Of a stretch of 56,276 nucleotides of DNA, positions 8,565 to 15,792 are shown one piece after another. Both the position numbers and the translations under genes were made by a program. Every line of letters starts with the position of its first letter. Position 1 is the first letter of the stretch. A model generated the notes under the pieces. It made no database searches. It saw only the letters and a list, made by a program, of their open reading frames with translations, and had not been told where the DNA came from. Source of the DNA: Phocaeicola faecalis (GTDB lineage Bacteria; Bacteroidota; Bacteroidia; Bacteroidales; Bacteroidaceae); NCBI RefSeq assembly GCF_021730445.1, contig NZ_JADNRM010000022.1:1-56276 (forward strand), read 5' to 3'.

Positions 8565-9515
8565 TCAGTTCTCGTCTCTCAGTTTGATTTCACCTAATCG
8601 GAGTCGCTTGAAACAACTCTCTGCCGCTGCACTGTCCTTGAATTTGACATCAATGCGGGTGTTGCCATAAAATTTGAGACTCACGGCATTGGTCGTTGTC
8701 AGGTCATACCATCGGGATATATCGACATTACGGGTATCAAGACCGATAATCATCTCGATACTGCCGCAAAGTACATCGTCTGCACCAAAGGCAATACCTT
8801 CACAGAAGCGGCTAACCTTACGGTCTGTTTCGTATGAAAACTTATAATCCTTATAACATTCGTAATGGAAAGAGTCCCAAGTGACAATATCGGGGAAGAT
8901 GATTTTGTCCTTTTTTAGTTCGGGCTTCACCTTGCTCCAGTTAGATGGTCTGACTGTTTCAAAGAATCGTTTGATCAGCTCTTCCTCTGCCGTATCTCGG
9001 AAACTCTTGCCTCCGAGATGTTCGATAACCGCATCTACATATGTGTTATATACAGGTCGGAAGTCTATCGGCAGAGTCTTCTCATCAATCTTTGGAGCTT
9101 CAACGGAGACGCTGTAGGTGTTGTTGAAATAGCCGATGATGCGGCTGATGAAATTCCTGATAGCATTATGACGGCTATCCACCAACTCATTGATGTTCTT
9201 GAAAGGAGTAAACTCGTGATGGGTATAATCCTTCTCGTCATTATTGTACCGATAGTGGAGGTCATAGCTGCTTGTGGTAATCTTACCGTTCGGCTCGTGC
9301 TTGAGTTTGATTTTACCCTCATACTTCTCGGCTTCTCTCTTGAAGATGTTGTACCACCAGGCAATCTGGTCGAGCGTCTTGTACAGCTCGTTCTGCTGAT
9401 TCTGGCAATAGATACGGTCTTGCTCCGTAATCTTCTCCTCGTTTCTCACTTGTACCTTCAAGATACCTGATAGCAGGTCGGTATGACCTGTTGATGTTGC
9501 TGATGTTGTCTGCAT
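8565..9515 (-). CDS. DUF4942-like accessory protein
   Basis: 316 residues, soluble, mixed charge. The C-terminal half has the pattern I associate with DUF4942 proteins of mobile elements: a TWDSFHYECYKDYKFSYE segment, a central loop and an end reading VSLKFYGNTRIDVKF followed by a short helix. DUF4942 domains are often linked to DNA methyltransferases in plasmids and conjugative elements, and here the next gene downstream is a methylase-helicase, which supports the call. No catalytic motif is recognised and the biochemical role is unknown. Confidence 0.6.
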   Translation of the reverse strand: MQTTSATSTGHTDLLSGILKVQVRNEEKITEQDRIYCQNQQNELYKTLDQIAWWYNIFKREAEKYEGKIKLKHEPNGKITTSSYDLHYRYNNDEKDYTHHEFTPFKNINELVDSRHNAIRNFISRIIGYFNNTYSVSVEAPKIDEKTLPIDFRPVYNTYVDAVIEHLGGKSFRDTAEEELIKRFFETVRPSNWSKVKPELKKDKIIFPDIVTWDSFHYECYKDYKFSYETDRKVSRFCEGIAFGADDVLCGSIEMIIGLDTRNVDISRWYDLTTTNAVSLKFYGNTRIDVKFKDSAAAESCFKRLRLGEIKLRDEN

Positions 9516-9544
9516 AATGATTAGTGTTAAAGGTTAGTATTTTC

Positions 9545-10342
9545 TTATTCCGGTTTAATGCGATAGAATGTAGAGATATGCTTCTCGCTATCCTTAACTA
9601 TCTTGACCTGTTCAGGTCGGTATGACAACCTACGCTCTACGGCTTCGGCATCTACCTTGTTCCATTCGTCAAGTGTGAGGAACTCGAACTGACGCTTGTA
9701 GCACCATAGAACGAACAAGGTAGGGTCGGAACAGGTGAATATCGTTCCGTTGTGGTCCTTCACATACTCCTGCAACTCATCCTCATCACGGAACGCGATC
9801 TGCATGGAGTCGTACAGATTGCCTTCTTTACGCTTACGCAAAGTGATTTTCTTCCAATCTTTGGTTGTAAAATCTCCGTACAAGGGATTTGGCTCGGAAT
9901 AAGCCCATAGAGGAACTTTAGCCTTGAATCTTACTGTTCCATTTGCTGTTGCTCCACAGTGTCCCCATTCCTTGAAGTCAGCTTCAGTCCAGCCTACAAA
10001 TTTGAACTTGTCGGCATCTGCGTGATAGAACGGGCCACCGCTGACATCCACTTTGATGGCAGTGTCGCTTTCCCATACAAACGGAATAAACGGGTCGAGG
10101 CAGACATAGAATTTGTCCTCATGTTTCTTCTCTATCAGACCATGAGGATGATACTCGCCACCTTTCTGCGTATAAACAACTCTATCTCCAATCTTCGGAG
10201 TATGCCTTGAACGAGTGCTTTCTATTACCTCTACAAGAGAATTGACCATATCGACATCTTCCTGCGTCAATCCGTGATCACTGTCGTATGAAACATTCAG
10301 AGGTAGGAGTGTTTCAAGTGTGTACCTTTTAGCTTTTGACAT
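9545..10342 (-). CDS. DUF4121 family protein, first gene of operon
   Basis: 265 residues. Features I associate with DUF4121: a PKIGDRVVYTQKGGEYHPHG segment near residue 50, PFVWESD, FKEWGHCGATANGTVRF, a PLYGDFTTKDWKK block and a late VLWCYKRQ. DUF4121 proteins are found in Bacteroides conjugative elements near antirestriction genes; their activity is not known. It is the first gene after the long hairpin at 10381-10555, 38 nt from it, so the hairpin would be either its promoter region or its 5' leader. Confidence 0.75.
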   Translation of the reverse strand: MSKAKRYTLETLLPLNVSYDSDHGLTQEDVDMVNSLVEVIESTRSRHTPKIGDRVVYTQKGGEYHPHGLIEKKHEDKFYVCLDPFIPFVWESDTAIKVDVSGGPFYHADADKFKFVGWTEADFKEWGHCGATANGTVRFKAKVPLWAYSEPNPLYGDFTTKDWKKITLRKRKEGNLYDSMQIAFRDEDELQEYVKDHNGTIFTCSDPTLFVLWCYKRQFEFLTLDEWNKVDAEAVERRLSYRPEQVKIVKDSEKHISTFYRIKPE

Positions 10343-10380
10343 AACATTATATATTTCTTGTTAGTCCGGCTATTCGGGGC

Positions 10381-10555
10381 CGGAGTTCCCAAACTACAGG
10401 CTCTAAAAGGTCGTGTTCTCGTCAGGCAAGGTTGTGTGGAAAAATACAGAAAGCCCCACGGGGCGAGGATGATTTTTCCACGACACCCGCAGGGCTTGAC
10501 CTTGCTTGGACGAAAAGAACACGAGTTACCTTTGCCTGTGGTTTGGTGAACTCGG
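10381..10555 (-). promoter_or_regulatory. Long nested imperfect hairpin before the operon
   Basis: The two halves of this 175-bp block are imperfect reverse complements. The outer arms pair over about 40 bp (10381-10419 with 10511-10555, sharing AGTTC, CAAAC.ACAGGC, AAAGGT and CGTGTTCT), continue through GTC..GCAAGGT (10421-10431 with 10500-10514), then an inner stem GTGGAAAAAT / ATTTTTCCAC (10436-10445 with 10472-10481) capped by GCCCC-AC-GGGGC (10453-10464). A small side hairpin CCCGCAGGG lies at 10486-10494. Compensating differences between the arms and small loops suggest a selected fold rather than a simple duplication. It may act as a structured leader RNA, an attenuator, or a hairpin promoter formed in single-stranded DNA. 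Confidence 0.7.
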
Positions 10556-10636
10556 CTACGAAATAATGATATATTTTTTCTTAATAATCTTTACTTTTTG
10601 AATTATCGTGATATTTATTAATAAAAAAGATTTTAT

Positions 10637-10759
10637 ATGGCAAGATGTCAATGTAAATCACGATTAAAACCTGTAAGTGTTCGAGATTATACTCGTTTTC
10701 GCAGAGGCATATGGGAATATGTTAGGACGCATTGCAGGAAACTTCCAAGGAGAAGTTGA
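10637..10759 (+). CDS. Very small basic protein, 40 aa
   Basis: A 40-codon frame starting ATG at 10637 (MARCQCKSRLKPVSVRDYTR...) and ending TGA at 10757. It is strongly basic (about 13 Arg/Lys) with CxC near the N-terminus, ending RKLPRRS. The KPVSVRDYTR...R.HCR pattern resembles tiny basic proteins common in Bacteroidales conjugative elements and phages. It is transcribed away from the accessory operon and is followed by a hairpin terminator at 10809-10828, which supports it being a gene. Function unknown. Confidence 0.6.
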   Translation: MARCQCKSRLKPVSVRDYTRFRRGIWEYVRTHCRKLPRRS

Positions 10760-10808
10760 TTGTGGCATTTGTCAACGAGGTGCTCATAAATCGTTGAATA
10801 GAAAAAGG

Positions 10809-10828
10809 GGCGGTTCTAATTAACCGCC
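10809..10828 (+). terminator. Terminator after the 40-aa gene
   Basis: A 7-bp perfect stem (GGCGGTT / AACCGCC). On the plus strand only a weak T-rich tail follows; on the minus strand a run of five T follows, so it could work in either direction. Confidence 0.5.
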
Positions 10829-10888
10829 TTCTCTACTATAGATATGATAGTTTTTACTAGTACGCACTAATAATTGGAGAAAAAATCG

Positions 10889-10896
10889 TATCTTTG
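10889..10896 (+). promoter_or_regulatory. Candidate -7 promoter box without a downstream gene
   Basis: TATCTTTG matches the Bacteroides -7 consensus. No good -33 TTTG lies 19-21 bp upstream. No coding frame longer than a few codons follows on the plus strand before the convergent hipA gene; 10760-11063 otherwise shows only AT-rich sequence. Confidence 0.35.
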
Positions 10897-11063
10897 CACT
10901 TAGAAAAGAGTTATTTGAAAAGCATGAGGAATATAGTGTAATAAAACAAGTTAGCAATTTCTTATCCATTGCCCATTCTCATGCAAGTTCTTCTTAATGG
11001 TTTGATACTCAAAGAATCTTAATCAAACTACATCAAATATACAAATTTATATAGAAAAGGAAC

Positions 11064-11133
11064 CCTGAAAAGGCTTGTTTTTTAAGAATAAATACATATT
11101 AAGCGAAAAGCTGTACGCATCAGCCTTTCTCGC
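11064..11133. repeat. 70-bp direct repeat, copy 1
   Basis: Identical over 70 bp to 12821-12890. It ends exactly one base before the hipA stop codon (11134-11136). The last 31 bp (11103-11133) form an imperfect palindrome, GCGAAAAGCTG / CAGCCTTTCTCGC around a 7-nt loop. Confidence 0.95.
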
Positions 11134-12396
11134 TCATCTCTTACATCGTTCACCCAACACTCCGGCAAACATATCTATTTCTCTTTTGGAAATATTCAAT
11201 CGTGTAGCCAACTCTCGCCATCCATTTACGGCTTCAATTACCTCTGAAATAATTTTTTCCGCTGTTTTCCGGTTAAGCATATAATCTTCGCAAGCATGAA
11301 GCAATGAACTCAACTCTGCTTTGTTGGAAGTTGATGAGATGAGCAGGCTTTGATACTCATTCAACGTAGGATTCATATCGTATGCAGGAGAAAGCGTCCA
11401 ACCTTTTGCAGTCAAAAGAAAGCCATGATTACGGAAATGGTCATCGCTATTGCCGATGCAGATATTAAAAGCCACACGATGATAGAGTTCCTGCAGATTA
11501 TCGTCTACATTCGTACAGTTTTGGATTATGAAATCGACTATATCCAAATAACCATGTCCTGTAGTTGCATTGTCACCATCATTGAGCCCCAATAAAGTCA
11601 TTGCAGAAGCAAAATGAATCCGTTTTCCTTCCCGGGTTCTGTCGAAGCGTTGCGAAAGCAAGGTGTGATATTTTTCTCCTGTAGCCATCACTTTGGTTTC
11701 CGCGGCATTTATACCGGCTTTCACGGCAAGAAGATGACTAAAATGTTCCCAAAGCCCGGCATCATAATCATCTTTACGTGAAGGGAACTTGGCGATATAA
11801 AGCGTTTTATCCGTGTCTATCACACTGGCTTTGGGCCTTGCACCACCCAAGGAAGACCCCGGCTGTACAAGTTGAGCAACCCATTTCCTGTCAGGAAGAA
11901 TATTCTCCTCTTCGCTTTTCTCAATTTCTGCACCGGCTGCAACCAACTCTCTAATATCCGTCAGAGGTGGGATTTTCAACGACTCACTCATATTTATAAA
12001 TCCTCCGTCTTTTGATTCCTTGAAACGGAAAGCACCCATTCGGGAAAAATCATCGGTGCCGGTCAAAAAGTCGAAAGAAGATAGCCTTCGTACCGGTCGT
12101 TTTTCTTCCTTCGCTGCAATCTGCTCTCGCCGCAACAACAATGTACGTCCCCAACGATCCGGCAAAGCATCAGAAAAACATCCGAATATATCTTTCTCCG
12201 GTTGCGTATGTTGCTGTCCCGGATAATTATTCAGGTCATCGCACAGAAACAAATCTACGTGTTTTTTCAACCACGCATCGCTAAATGTGAAACAATAGCT
12301 GTCCGAACCACGAAGAGATTCATAGCCCAACTCGCCAATGAACTCAACTTCCTTGAGCCAATCAAAATCAGCATATACATATAGCTTCTTCATCAT
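11134..12396 (-). CDS. hipA: HipA-family serine/threonine kinase toxin
   Basis: 420 residues, the usual HipA size. Motifs: SSLGGARPKA near residue 180 (the glycine-rich P-loop region), LYIAKFPS with the ATP-binding Lys, LLSQRFDR, the catalytic loop GNSDDHFRNHGF near 315 and the metal-binding LSPAYDMNP near 337. In E. coli, HipA phosphorylates glutamyl-tRNA synthetase and induces growth arrest; whether this homologue has the same target is unknown. All kinase landmarks look intact. The start (12394-12396) directly abuts the stop of the HipB-like gene upstream, giving the standard antitoxin-first order. The stop codon touches direct-repeat copy 1. Confidence 0.9.
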   Translation of the reverse strand: MMKKLYVYADFDWLKEVEFIGELGYESLRGSDSYCFTFSDAWLKKHVDLFLCDDLNNYPGQQHTQPEKDIFGCFSDALPDRWGRTLLLRREQIAAKEEKRPVRRLSSFDFLTGTDDFSRMGAFRFKESKDGGFINMSESLKIPPLTDIRELVAAGAEIEKSEEENILPDRKWVAQLVQPGSSLGGARPKASVIDTDKTLYIAKFPSRKDDYDAGLWEHFSHLLAVKAGINAAETKVMATGEKYHTLLSQRFDRTREGKRIHFASAMTLLGLNDGDNATTGHGYLDIVDFIIQNCTNVDDNLQELYHRVAFNICIGNSDDHFRNHGFLLTAKGWTLSPAYDMNPTLNEYQSLLISSTSNKAELSSLLHACEDYMLNRKTAEKIISEVIEAVNGWRELATRLNISKREIDMFAGVLGERCKR

Positions 12397-12723
12397 TTAC
12401 TCCTTTTTTGATGCACGTTCCCTTGTCTTCAAGCTCAAATCTTGTAAAGCTTTTCCCAATTTATCTTCTTTGGCCAACCACAGAATATCATCGTCAAGCT
12501 GTAAAGCATATAGCACTCGCAAGTAGATTCCGATTGCTACTGTCGGTACACCTTTCTCTATTCGGGACACGGTTAACGGTGAACAGGTAGCACGTTCTGC
12601 CACCTGAGCCACGCTCAGATTCCTGCGTAAACGAGCCAATTTAATCTGCTCTCCTACAACAGACATCTTCTGCTCTAGTTTTCGAGGCAATTTAGTCCCC
12701 ATTGTATTCTTTGTCATACTCAA
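12397..12723 (-). CDS. hipB: HipB-like XRE-family antitoxin/repressor
   Basis: 108 residues with a helix-turn-helix of the XRE/Cro type (residues 25-80: GEQIKLARLRRNLSVAQVAE then SPLTVSRIEKG). HipB proteins bind HipA and repress their own operon. It is directly followed by hipA with no gap. Start at 12723 gives a basic N-terminal tail; ATG 12702 and 12666 are alternatives. The C-terminal 20 residues are highly charged. Confidence 0.88.
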   Translation of the reverse strand: MSMTKNTMGTKLPRKLEQKMSVVGEQIKLARLRRNLSVAQVAERATCSPLTVSRIEKGVPTVAIGIYLRVLYALQLDDDILWLAKEDKLGKALQDLSLKTRERASKKE

Positions 12724-12739
12724 TATATCATATAATATG

Positions 12740-12747
12740 CAAATATA
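12740..12747 (-). promoter_or_regulatory. hipBA promoter -7 box, possible operator
   Basis: On the minus strand TATATTTG matches the Bacteroides -7 consensus, 17 bp before the hipB start. Inverted half-sites ATATCAT (12726-12732) and ATGATAT (12766-12772) flank it and are candidates for HipB binding; the AT-rich background makes this uncertain. Confidence 0.5.
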
Positions 12748-12820
12748 ATGCTTTTTATTTATTTAATGATATGTTATAGGTAAAATACTGCAACGCCACA
12801 CAAGTATCATGCACATAACA

Positions 12821-12890
12821 CCTGAAAAGGCTTGTTTTTTAAGAATAAATACATATTAAGCGAAAAGCTGTACGCATCAGCCTTTCTCGC
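12821..12890. repeat. 70-bp direct repeat, copy 2
   Basis: Identical to 11064-11133 and in the same orientation, placed 97 bp upstream of hipB. Together the two copies bracket a 1.69-kb unit containing hipBA and its promoter. The flanking bases on both outer sides differ immediately. Confidence 0.95.
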
Positions 12891-12911
12891 CTGAAAGTTT
12901 GAGCCGTTTAT

Positions 12912-13055
12912 CTCTCATACTCTCACCTTACGCGTAACAAGTTAATTATAAACGTGTTATATGGTGATAGTAAAAAACATTTGCTCTCACCTATGCTCTC
13001 ATACTCTCACCACATTTTGAAATACGCCTCCGCATAACATACTAATTGTCAACTA
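12912..13055. repeat. Imperfect tandem duplication, about 84-bp period
   Basis: The 16-mer CTCTCATACTCTCACC occurs at 12912-12927 and again at 12996-13011. Each copy is followed after a short spacer by a related stretch (CGCGTAACAAGTTAATTAT and CCGCATAACATACTAATTGT), so a whole unit seems duplicated and diverged. Confidence 0.7.
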
Positions 13056-13194
13056 CATACCTTTTATTTTATGAGTTTCCCGGGGTGATGTAAAATAGGA
13101 CGTTTTAAGCGTTTTTCCTCAAAAAGTGTACATGTGCACCTTCATGGAATGTAACGGTGCACAAAGTCCGGGCAGAGGTAAAAAGACTAAGGTC

Positions 13195-13257
13195 TTTTTT
13201 AAAAAGCTCGTTATCTTTTTTAAAAAGCTCTTGGTCTTTTAAAAAAACGTCCTTGTC
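13195..13257. repeat. Three tandem 21-bp repeats
   Basis: Units start at 13195, 13216 and 13237; the first two share TTTTTTAAAAAGCTC and the third is diverged. On the minus strand they would read as seven-residue repeats (FKKDNEL-like) in a 98-codon frame (13105-13401), but that frame has no other support. Confidence 0.75.
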
Positions 13258-13277
13258 TTTTGGGAAGTGCATCATTT

Positions 13278-13382
13278 CACACGTTAGTACGCGTAAGCCT
13301 GTACGTACGTATGCGTAGGTCTGTACGTACGTCCGCATAGCCTCACGCTTACGTATGTATATCCTCATGCAGACGTACGTGT
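13278..13382. repeat. TACGTACG-rich short repeat cluster
   Basis: Four to five diverged units of about 21-22 bp built from GTACGTACGTnTGCGTAGGYCT-like words. A related stretch occurs near the other end of the window (55832-55890), so this is a dispersed intergenic repeat family. Confidence 0.7.
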
Positions 13383-13470
13383 AAAAAGAGGGCTCTGACA
13401 CGGGGATGAGTCTGCAAGTTTTGTCTTAATATCAGAATAAGCAGGGCTGCTTCTGTTTCTTATAAAATTC

Positions 13471-13505
13471 AAAATCCGGGTACAGCCTCTGCTGTCCCGG
13501 ATTTT
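13471..13505 (-). terminator. Strong terminator after the DUF3868 gene
   Basis: A stem AAAATCCGGG-ACAGC / GCTGT-CCCGGATTTT with one bulged base and a 4-nt loop, 54 bp downstream of the DUF3868 stop codon. Confidence 0.8.
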
Positions 13506-13559
13506 ACCTTGCGCTTTTCACAAAGAGCAAGTTTCTTCTAACATCTTTTATTGTACTGT

Positions 13560-15026
13560 TTATTTCTTATTTCCAAATATAGCATTGTCTTTTCTTTTTT
13601 TAGCGACTTCTTCCAAGTTGGCACCGGCTTCGGAAGAACCTAGGCTCTGTGCCTTCTTGAAATTAGTCTCTGCTTGGTCGAGGTCTCCCTGCAACAGATT
13701 CAGCACGCCTCTGTTGTTCAGCGTTGCACTCGCTTGTGCATCAGCCTTGTCCAGATAACGGGCTGCCTGTTGCAAGTCACCTCGTTGGAGTTCGATAGCG
13801 GCAGCGTTTATATTCGCTGTTGGGTCATCAGGGAACATGCGCACTGCCACATCGAACACTTCGTTGAATTCCTTACTGCCCTTTGCATAGGTCTGAGCCA
13901 CCAGGTACATTTCCTGCAAGCTCAACTGCTGGGGACGTGTCTTTATGATTTGTTTCGCTTCTTCTACATTAAATCCGCGCACCACATAGCGCACTGTGTA
14001 GTCTGAATGACGCAAGCCCGGATAGCAGTCCTGCAACAGTGAAGCGTATATCTTGCCACCATCCAGAGCTTTGATGCGTCCTTCTTTGAAATCAAAATCA
14101 TTTTCATCCTTATCTATTATGAACAGTATTTCGTCTTTGCGCGGCAAATTGCTCTTTGCCACATAGTCACGCAGGCCGACCCAGTCTTCGGCTACCGAAT
14201 TAACCCGGAACAGGTCTGACTTGAAACCGTAGGAGTCCATCACATACTTCTTCAGCGCCTCGGCACGGCCTTGAGCCAGACGAGCATTGGATGCATAACG
14301 GCCTTCGGGAGATGCATAGCCGGTGATGTCTATCTCGGTAATCTGTGTATTGGCATCGTTCTTCACCACATCTACCGTTGCCTTAATCTTTTCGAGTTCG
14401 GAAGGATTGCGGCGGTAGTCGGGATAAATCTTTGTCTGGTTCACCGGAAAGTCGAGATAAGCCTGACCTTCTTCAGCACGGTTTTTGATGGCTTCGACAG
14501 CCGGAGATACAAAAGCTACCATCGGCTGCACGGTGTAACGTTCCAAGTTGGCACGAGCGATGAGGGCATTGCTCTCTTCCTTCTGGCAGTTGGCACAACC
14601 ACGTACATCGGCCAACAGCTCAAGCTCTGCACCGTTCATCCACTTTTCGTAAGGGATGCGTGCCGAGTAATTCACCGTTTGTGATGTTCCGTTCTTGCGG
14701 CGCAACACCGAGAAGGCATCCGCAGGAATTTCATGATTGCGCTGCTGCACGATATTGCGTGTGCGGCCATACACCCAAATGGCAGGCAACACCTTATTAT
14801 AACTGTTATCTTGAGTCTTCAGCACCGGAGTGAGTGTAGCCACACGGTTGGAAGATAGCTGCATATCGGCCGGAAGGGTAACATCCATTCCTATCATCAC
14901 CTGGCCGTTGTCACCTATCAGGATAGAAGGGTTAGCAACCTGAACCCGGCTGCCGCACAGATTCTGTGCACCTGCCGGAAGCACCGGCAGCAACAATGTT
15001 AAAAGGATATAGCGTATCAGTTTCAT
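13560..15026 (-). CDS. DUF3868 protein with OmpA-like and TPR regions
   Basis: 488 residues. Signal peptide 1-20 (MKLIRYILLTLLLPVLPAGA). Residues 22-180 form the DUF3868 beta-rich region with a CxxC (CANCQ); residues 185-310 resemble an OmpA-like peptidoglycan-binding domain (ITGYASPEGRYASNARLAQG.RA); the C-terminus has TPR-type helices (LNNRGVLNLLQGDLDQAETNFKKA). In Bacteroides and Porphyromonas this family is linked to fimbria (FimA/Mfa-type) export together with a DUF3575 protein, which is indeed the next gene upstream (13-nt gap). No fimbrillin gene is present nearby, so the partner is unknown. Confidence 0.85.
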   Translation of the reverse strand: MKLIRYILLTLLLPVLPAGAQNLCGSRVQVANPSILIGDNGQVMIGMDVTLPADMQLSSNRVATLTPVLKTQDNSYNKVLPAIWVYGRTRNIVQQRNHEIPADAFSVLRRKNGTSQTVNYSARIPYEKWMNGAELELLADVRGCANCQKEESNALIARANLERYTVQPMVAFVSPAVEAIKNRAEEGQAYLDFPVNQTKIYPDYRRNPSELEKIKATVDVVKNDANTQITEIDITGYASPEGRYASNARLAQGRAEALKKYVMDSYGFKSDLFRVNSVAEDWVGLRDYVAKSNLPRKDEILFIIDKDENDFDFKEGRIKALDGGKIYASLLQDCYPGLRHSDYTVRYVVRGFNVEEAKQIIKTRPQQLSLQEMYLVAQTYAKGSKEFNEVFDVAVRMFPDDPTANINAAAIELQRGDLQQAARYLDKADAQASATLNNRGVLNLLQGDLDQAETNFKKAQSLGSSEAGANLEEVAKKRKDNAIFGNKK

Positions 15027-15039
15027 AATTCATCTGTTT

Positions 15040-15615
15040 TTAGAATATATAAATAAGGTTGAGGGCAGCCTTGGTAGGACCGAAATAGTTCTTATGAGAT
15101 TTCTCTACCATGTCTCCACATTCTTCACACTCATATTTCTTATAGCTCACGTATGCATAGCCGACACCTATGGTTGCACCCAGGTTCCAATGACGCCCCA
15201 ATACAAACTGGTAACCGTAACTGATGCCACCGCCATAGAACCGACCTTTATAACGATAGTCTTTCAAATCATCAAAAGGCGAGAAAGGTAAATCGATGCC
15301 GGTGGTGTGATAAGCACCTCCCATCAGATGGGCACCAAAGAAGTGGCCGTTGAATTTATCACAAAGCCAATAGCGGAGTTCAGGTTGAACCATTGCCAGT
15401 TTCAGCATTTTATTGTCGCTGTACTTCCATGGATTGTAATACACCGGTATATCCAAGGTCAGTTTCTTGCTCAAACCCACTTCTACTCCCAAATTCGGTA
15501 TGGCAACTGCATCCATCGCCACATTGGTCTTAACAGCTACCTGTCCATACATATATAAGGAAGAAGCCAGCAGACACATCAATACAAATAAAGTTCTTCT
15601 TATTACCATATTCAT
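15040..15615 (-). CDS. DUF3575 outer-membrane beta-barrel protein
   Basis: 191 residues with a signal peptide (cleavage after about residue 24) and alternating amphipathic strands ending in an aromatic residue (NLIYIF), typical of an outer-membrane barrel. DUF3575 hallmarks: VAVKTNVAMDAVAIPNLGVE, then YYNPWKYSDNK and YGGGISYGYQF. Contains a CEECG motif in a late loop. Forms an operon with the DUF3868 gene; a -7 promoter box lies at 15643-15650. ATG 15609 is an alternative start. Confidence 0.85.
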   Translation of the reverse strand: MNMVIRRTLFVLMCLLASSLYMYGQVAVKTNVAMDAVAIPNLGVEVGLSKKLTLDIPVYYNPWKYSDNKMLKLAMVQPELRYWLCDKFNGHFFGAHLMGGAYHTTGIDLPFSPFDDLKDYRYKGRFYGGGISYGYQFVLGRHWNLGATIGVGYAYVSYKKYECEECGDMVEKSHKNYFGPTKAALNLIYIF

Positions 15616-15642
15616 TTCACCTAAAGTTGTTTTCTACTGCTG

Positions 15643-15650
15643 CAAAGATA
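15643..15650 (-). promoter_or_regulatory. -7 box of the DUF3575-DUF3868 operon
   Basis: TATCTTTG on the minus strand, 27 bp before the DUF3575 start codon. Confidence 0.6.
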
Positions 15651-15792
15651 GGCTCTATATTTTTAACAGGAAGTTGGCGAATTAGTCTTTGTTAAGAGGT
15701 AGTTTCGGCAAAATGCAAAGTAGCCCCGAAATTAATTCACCCCTCATCGGGATAAAGTGTCGGGAAATTATTCACGGAGAATTATTCATTGG

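Noticed and set aside
10358..10549. 63-codon frame inside the long hairpin
   Set aside because: The frame overlaps a near-perfect self-complementary structure; the coding potential is a by-product of the palindrome.
11064..12890. Reading the 70-bp repeats as integron attC sites
   Set aside because: Although the repeat ends in an imperfect palindrome at a gene end, the conserved GTTRRRY core and paired simple sites of attC are not visible, and no integron integrase is present.
13105..13401. 98-codon frame on the minus strand with FKKD-type repeats
   Set aside because: It is created by the 21-bp tandem repeat and the TACGTACG cluster; no start context, no globular composition, and it lies in a repeat-filled gap.
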